A DNA stretch of 64,000 bases from an uncultured Oscillospiraceae bacterium (GTDB lineage Bacteria > Bacillota > Clostridia > Oscillospirales > Oscillospiraceae). The stretch is taken from positions 1 through 64,000 of the forward strand of contig CAKTMF010000004.1 of the NCBI GenBank assembly GCA_934573855.1, in the 5' to 3' direction. The notes beneath the pieces are model-generated. The model searched no databases and was not told the DNA's origin. It saw nothing but the letters and a program-made list of their open reading frames with translations. Position 1 is the first letter of the stretch. Each line of letters starts with the position of its first letter. This document shows, piece after piece, positions 60,790 to 64,000 of this stretch. The position numbers and the translations under genes are program-made.

Positions 60790-61318
60790 AGCAACTACAA
60801 GCGTTCAGCGGCTCTGCAGGTCCGCGCTTTTACTCGCGGTCCTCATTACCGTGCAGTATGTCACCAAGCCGTTCGGACAGCTGATCACGGGGTCGTGCGT
60901 CAACACCGTTCTTGCTCTCTCGGCCATTATGTTCGGCGCGTGGGTGGCCGTCCCTGTGGCCATCATCTCCCCGTTCATCGCTTTTCTTCTGGGGATAGGC
61001 CCTGCGATTTTGCTCCTTGCCCCGCTTATCGCTGTGGGAAATCTCTGTTATGTGCTGGTCTGCTCCTACCTTATCGGTAAGCTCAGTAAAAGCCTCATAC
61101 ACAAGGAGCTGTGCATTGCGGTGTCGTCCGTGGTCAAGTTCGGCGTCCTCTATCTCGGGGCCGTCAAGCTGATAATCCCGCTTCTCGCGAACAATGGTAT
61201 AGAGAACCCGGCGCTGTCCGTCATGTTCTCGTGGCCCCAGCTCGTCACGGCGCTCATCGGCGGTACTCTCGCCGTCGTCATTTCGGCCCTCATCGGAAAA
61301 GCGAACAAAAAAGGATGA
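60782..61318 (+). CDS. ECF transporter S-component-like membrane protein
   Basis: A 178-residue, very hydrophobic protein with five to six helices, resembling substrate-binding S components of energy-coupling-factor vitamin transporters (LCRSALLLAVLITVQYVTKPFG at the N-terminus, ending in a short basic tail). It starts inside the hydrogenase gene (8-base overlap), so the two are translationally coupled. The ligand is unknown; no ECF ATPase is adjacent. It may also be a membrane partner of the hydrogenase. Confidence 0.72.
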   Translation: MNKATTSVQRLCRSALLLAVLITVQYVTKPFGQLITGSCVNTVLALSAIMFGAWVAVPVAIISPFIAFLLGIGPAILLLAPLIAVGNLCYVLVCSYLIGKLSKSLIHKELCIAVSSVVKFGVLYLGAVKLIIPLLANNGIENPALSVMFSWPQLVTALIGGTLAVVISALIGKANKKG

Positions 61319-61343
61319 TCCGTAAGCGCTGTATGCGTTGTAC

Positions 61344-61385
61344 AAAAGGAAGCCAAGTCACAGGACTTGGCTTCCTTTGTTTCTT
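61344..61385. terminator. Terminator after the S-component gene
   Basis: AAAGGAAGCCAAGTC pairs with GACTTGGCTTCCTTT over ACAG, followed by GTTTCTTT. The reverse direction can serve the GNAT gene ending at 61385. Confidence 0.85.
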
Positions 61386-61846
61386 TATCCGTCAATTTTT
61401 CTCTCCAGCAGGTAAACCTCCACGGAAAAGTCCTCGTTTCCGGGCATTTTCCCGCTCTCAGTGCCGGTAAGCTCAAACCCGAGGGTCTCATATAGCGCCC
61501 TTGCCGGCTCGTTTCCGACAAGAGCCTCGATATAGCGTATCTCCGGAAAGCGTTCGAGCGAGTATTCGCACAGCCTTCTCCCGATCCCCCTTCTTGCGCG
61601 GTCCGGGTCGACGTAGAGCCACGCAAGCTCATCCTCAGTGCAGGCGGCAAAGCCCACGGCCGTGCCGTCCTCCTCGGCGACGAAAATGCCGGGATAGTCA
61701 AAAAGCCCCTCACGCTCCGCCGCGACGCTCAGCGGCAGGAACGCATCCTCAAGCCCGGCAAGCTTCAGCTCGTTTCTCCTGCCTGCGTCGTGTATGCGCT
61801 GAATGTCCTCCCAGTCGTCCGGGCGGTAATCTCTTATCGTGATCAT
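61385..61846 (-). CDS. GNAT-family N-acetyltransferase
   Basis: A 153-residue GNAT protein. It starts MITIRDYRPDDWEDI, and the acetyl-CoA loop RARRGIGRRLCEYSL (motif A, R/QxxGxG/A) is at about 85-100, with LYETLGFELTG near the C-terminus. The substrate is not predictable. ATG at 61846 is preceded by AAAGCGAG; the longer frame lacks support. Confidence 0.88.
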   Translation of the reverse strand: MITIRDYRPDDWEDIQRIHDAGRRNELKLAGLEDAFLPLSVAAEREGLFDYPGIFVAEEDGTAVGFAACTEDELAWLYVDPDRARRGIGRRLCEYSLERFPEIRYIEALVGNEPARALYETLGFELTGTESGKMPGNEDFSVEVYLLERKIDG

Positions 61847-62122
61847 GCTAATACTCGCTTTCTTAAAATGTGCCGCACATCGTCCCACGGTAACGCCGCA
61901 CCTGCGGTGCAGTCTTCCCGGGGCGGACGGGTCATCGCATGGGGCGGCGAGGTTTTTTCCCTTCTCCGCCGCGCTGTCTCCCCTTATATGCTCTGCTGTG
62001 AATCATTGTACTATATTTTTCGCCGGAAGGAAAGCGGCAGTTGATCTTCTGCGGTAAACGACCGCATGTCCGGAACGGATGGACCTTTGAGCAAGTGCGT
62101 GGGTGACTCTCCGCGCAAGACC
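61847..62122. other. Non-coding stretch between GNAT and the tmRNA terminator
   Basis: No gene is recognised. Plus-strand TACTAT/TATATT (about 62010-62020) could be a -10. The stretch 62030-62120 has short inverted repeats (for example GTCC/GGAC near 62070-62090) and could be part of a small RNA, but it matches no RNA family I know. A minus-strand frame at 61932-62201 reads low-complexity and crosses the tmRNA terminator. Confidence 0.35.
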
Positions 62123-62160
62123 TAAAAAGCCGCCGCAGACTACGCAGAGCCTGCGGCGGC
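62123..62160 (-). terminator. Terminator of ssrA
   Basis: GCCGCCGCAG and CTGCGGCGGC form a 10-bp stem; TTTTTAG follows in the minus direction. It begins right after the CCA end of tmRNA. Confidence 0.9.
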
Positions 62161-62161
62161 A

Positions 62162-62512
62162 TGGTGGAGATGGGGGGAATCGAACCCCCGTCCGAAAGCA
62201 CTTTAACAGAAACTTCTCCGGGCGCAGACGGTCATTTACATTCCCTCGCCCCGCCGCAGGCCGTCACGCTGCGGGGCTTGGTAGCTTCATTATACATGGC
62301 CCGCTCAAAGCTTTGCGTGCGCACGTTCACCACTTGTCGACGCCCCATCCCGGGCCGTGGTCCTCCCGGGTGGAACGCTCGCTAATTATGCAGCGAGAAG
62401 AACAGAATTATCGTTGTTCTTTAATTTATAAAGGTTTGCCCGTTTTATGGATGTCAGGCGCATCCGCCCGCTATTTCTGCCTCCGCACCCCCGTCGAAAC
62501 CAGTACACCCCC
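62162..62512 (-). ncRNA. ssrA: tmRNA (transfer-messenger RNA)
   Basis: A 351-base RNA that rescues stalled ribosomes with SmpB. The 5' end reads GGGGGTGTACTGGTTTCGAC, and GGGGGTG pairs with CATCTCC before ACCA at the 3' end. The T-arm GGGGGTTCGATTCCCCC is present and CCA is encoded. The tag frame (62386-62439) runs from GCA to TAA and encodes ANLYKLKNNDNSVLLAA; with the Ala carried by tmRNA this ends in the LAA degradation signal. GC-rich pairing regions fit the pseudoknots. smpB lies 0.6 kb upstream in the same direction. Confidence 0.97.
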
Positions 62513-62550
62513 ATATATAAAGGTGGGCTGTATCTTCTCTATTCCTTCGT

Positions 62551-62580
62551 CCGCGCGGAGCCGTTCAGGACTCCGCGCGG
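62551..62580 (-). terminator. Hairpin between ppi and ssrA
   Basis: CCGCGCGGAG and CTCCGCGCGG form a perfect 10-bp stem over 10 bases, downstream of the cyclophilin stop. No T-run follows in the minus direction, so it may be a weak terminator or an RNA end. Confidence 0.5.
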
Positions 62581-62623
62581 CGTGCTTATTGGCTGGTGAA
62601 TGTTTACGCCGGATGTTGACGGC

Positions 62624-63139
62624 TCACGCCTTCTCAGGCTCGGGATAATCGACGCCGAAGGTCTCGACCGTGACCTTCTTCATGACCTGAGGAGTGCGGG
62701 GCTTGTCGTTGTAGTCGGTGCGCACCGCGGCGATAGCGTCAAGAACGTCAAAGCCCTCGGTGAGCTTGCCGAAAGCGGCATACTGTCCGTCAAGGTGAGG
62801 AGAATCCTCGTGCATGACAAAGAACTGGCTGCCCGCGGAATTGGGGGCCATGGTGCGGGCCATGGAGAGAACGCCGCGGTCATGCTTCAGGTCGTTCTTG
62901 AAGCCGTTGGCGGAAAACTCGCCCTTGATGGTGTAGCCGGGGCCGCCCACGCCGACACCCTTGGGGTCGCCGCCCTGGATCATAAAGCCGGAGATCACGC
63001 GGTGAAATATGACCCCGTCATAAAAGCCCTTTTTCACGAGGGAAATAAAGTTGTTCACGGTGTTGGGGGCAATCTCGGGATAAAGCTCCGCCTTCATTAC
63101 GCCGCCGTTTTCCATTTCGATGGTTACGATAGGATTCAT
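62624..63139 (-). CDS. Cyclophilin-type peptidyl-prolyl isomerase
   Basis: A 171-residue cytosolic cyclophilin (no signal peptide). Active-site residues are visible: FHRVISGFMIQGGDP (Arg, Phe, Met, Gln), GSQFFVMHEDSPHLDG and FGKLTEG. The ATGA overlap with the smpB stop indicates coupled translation. It lies between smpB and ssrA. Confidence 0.94.
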   Translation of the reverse strand: MNPIVTIEMENGGVMKAELYPEIAPNTVNNFISLVKKGFYDGVIFHRVISGFMIQGGDPKGVGVGGPGYTIKGEFSANGFKNDLKHDRGVLSMARTMAPNSAGSQFFVMHEDSPHLDGQYAAFGKLTEGFDVLDAIAAVRTDYNDKPRTPQVMKKVTVETFGVDYPEPEKA

Positions 63140-63609
63140 TCGTATGACCTCTCTTTCATAATGCGATCTATATCGCGCTTCGACTGCCTGTCCGCCTCGC
63201 TGTCGCGCTTGTCATGGAGCTTTTTGCCCTTACAGAGTCCCAGCTCGACCTTTACGCGGCTGTCCTTGAAATAAAGCGAGAGCGGTATGAGCGCCACGCC
63301 GTCCTGCATGACGCGTGAGTTGAGCTTCATTATCTCGCGCTTGTGCATGAGAAGCCGACGCGGACGGACGGGATCCTTGTTGAAGATATTGCCGTGTTCA
63401 TAGGGGCTGACGTGCATTCCGCGGACGAACAGCTCGCCGTTCTTGACGGTGCAGAACGAGTCCTTGAGATTGACCTCCCCCGCGCGGATGGACTTGACCT
63501 CCGTCCCCGCGAGTTCGATACCGGCCTCAAAGCGCTCAAGCACGAAGTATTCGTGGAAAGCCTTGCGGTTGGCGGTTATTTCCTTCACGCCCTTCTGCTT
63601 TGCGGCCAA
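63136..63609 (-). CDS. smpB: tmRNA-binding protein SmpB
   Basis: A 157-residue protein that carries tmRNA into stalled ribosomes. Seen: KQKGVKEITANRKAFHEYFV at the N-terminus, ELAGTEVKSIRAGEVNLKDSF, YEHGN, and a basic helical C-terminal tail (LCKGKKLHDKRDSEADRQ). I chose TTG at 63609, with GAGGGGAG eight bases before it; a GTG at 63618 lies inside that site. It is placed just upstream of ssrA, with cyclophilin between. Confidence 0.95.
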   Translation of the reverse strand: MAAKQKGVKEITANRKAFHEYFVLERFEAGIELAGTEVKSIRAGEVNLKDSFCTVKNGELFVRGMHVSPYEHGNIFNKDPVRPRRLLMHKREIMKLNSRVMQDGVALIPLSLYFKDSRVKVELGLCKGKKLHDKRDSEADRQSKRDIDRIMKERSYE

Positions 63610-63686
63610 TTGTCTCACTCCCCTCTTCGCTACATGATTTTACCACATCGAGTGTGAAAATAAAAGAATAATTTATAAACGTTTTT

Positions 63687-64000
63687 CTATTTAAGCGCCT
63701 CAATACGCCGCTGCCACAGCTCCGCGTCCGCGTTTCCCGTGGGCGAATAGCCAAGCTCGACGAGCCGCGCGGCAATATTCTCGGAGACCTTCTTCGCGCC
63801 GTACACATTCAGATGAAGCCCGTCGACCCAGTCCCGCTCCGCGTCGAGGCCCAGAGCGGCAAAGTTCTCCTCGGTATTAAAGTCGATATATCCCGCGATA
63901 TCAAGCCCCGCTATATCCGCCTCGAGCTTCTCGCGCAGCTCCTCCGGCGTGCGGTTCATGGTCGGGGAAAGGAACAGATACAGGTCGATCCCCTTCTCCC
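63687..64000 (-). CDS. C-terminal part of an SGNH/GDSL-hydrolase-like protein
   Basis: Incomplete at the window edge; about 104 residues are seen, continuing in frame past 64000. The end carries DWVDGLHLNVYGAKKVSENIA, the D-x-x-H-L-N-x-x-G block V of SGNH/GDSL hydrolases with the catalytic Asp and His. Such proteins deacylate or O-acetylate cell-surface sugars or lipids. The Ser block lies outside the window, so the exact family is not settled. Confidence 0.7.
   Translation of the reverse strand, partial: EKGIDLYLFLSPTMNRTPEELREKLEADIAGLDIAGYIDFNTEENFAALGLDAERDWVDGLHLNVYGAKKVSENIAARLVELGYSPTGNADAELWQRRIEALK

Noticed and set aside
61860..62100. SRP RNA (4.5S-like)
   Set aside because: Short GGAAGGAAAG and CCGGAACGG segments recall it, but the conserved GGAAGGAAGCA loop and the long hairpin are not present on either strand.
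61932..62201. Minus-strand frame of 89 codons
   Set aside because: It starts inside the tmRNA 3' end and crosses the tmRNA terminator.
1..64000. CRISPR arrays, insertion sequences, prophage or integrase genes, tRNA or rRNA genes
   Set aside because: Looked for repeats with regular spacers, transposase or integrase motifs and tRNA arms; only the tmRNA tRNA-like end was found. A covariance scan could still reveal a missed tRNA.

Overview
The window reads as a chromosomal segment of an anaerobic, GC-rich, endospore-lineage Bacillota, most like the Clostridia/Oscillospirales group. The evidence is a SPOCS-LysM protein of SipL type beside a tiny spoVM, the canonical Firmicutes run yicC-remA-gmk-rpoZ-priA-def-fmt-rsmB-rlmN-prpC-prkC-rsgA, a cdaA-cdaR pair, type III glutamine synthetase, a T-box leader, MurT/GatD, a group B-like [FeFe]-hydrogenase and tmRNA/SmpB. 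I see no phage, transposon, plasmid or CRISPR array. Gene density is high, and several genes start with GTG or TTG.

Layout. Positions 1-551 are non-coding with two hairpins. 0.55-2.2 kb (minus): a CDP-glycerol transferase-like protein and a cytidine deaminase-like protein. 2.3-4.1 kb (minus): sipL, spoVM (22 codons) and a 50-codon membrane protein whose promoter and ribosome binding site lie inside the rsgA terminator. 4.2-18.2 kb (minus): one probable superoperon running from cdaA (c-di-AMP synthesis) through envelope, RNA-maturation and translation genes to the PrpC/PrkC phosphatase-kinase pair and rsgA. 18.4-28.4 kb (minus): cysteine desulfurase plus DUF3343, ispF/ispD, an MreB-like protein, comF, recD2, uvrA, ybaK. 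28.6-31.7 kb: two orphan lipoproteins (plus) around pcp (minus). 31.8-33.5 kb (minus): fhs. 33.6-38.6 kb: a nitrogen block with a LysR regulator divergent from type III glutamine synthetase, followed by an asparagine-type T-box and asnB. 38.7-47.4 kb (plus): purA-purB-guaA-pyrG running into a YoaK-like membrane protein and murT-gatD. 47.6-49.2 kb (plus): three small envelope proteins behind a promoter with a palindromic operator. 49.3-54.2 kb (plus): a two-component system with an ABC exporter. 54.3-58.1 kb (minus): an M4-peptidase lipoprotein with two membrane-anchored partners. 58.3-61.3 kb (plus): a stand-alone SWIM protein, the hydrogenase and an S-component-like membrane protein. 61.4-64 kb (minus): GNAT, tmRNA, cyclophilin, SmpB and the end of an SGNH hydrolase-like gene.

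Much of the window is housekeeping. The parts most worth a second look are the spoVM/small-membrane-protein locus with its hairpin-embedded promoter, the Asn T-box that lacks a strong terminator, the LysR operator and the palindromic operator at 47.53 kb, the envelope trio, the M4-lipoprotein cluster, and the hydrogenase/transporter pair. I found no gene set that is plainly a new defence or mobile system. The best candidates for undescribed biology are these small accessory clusters.
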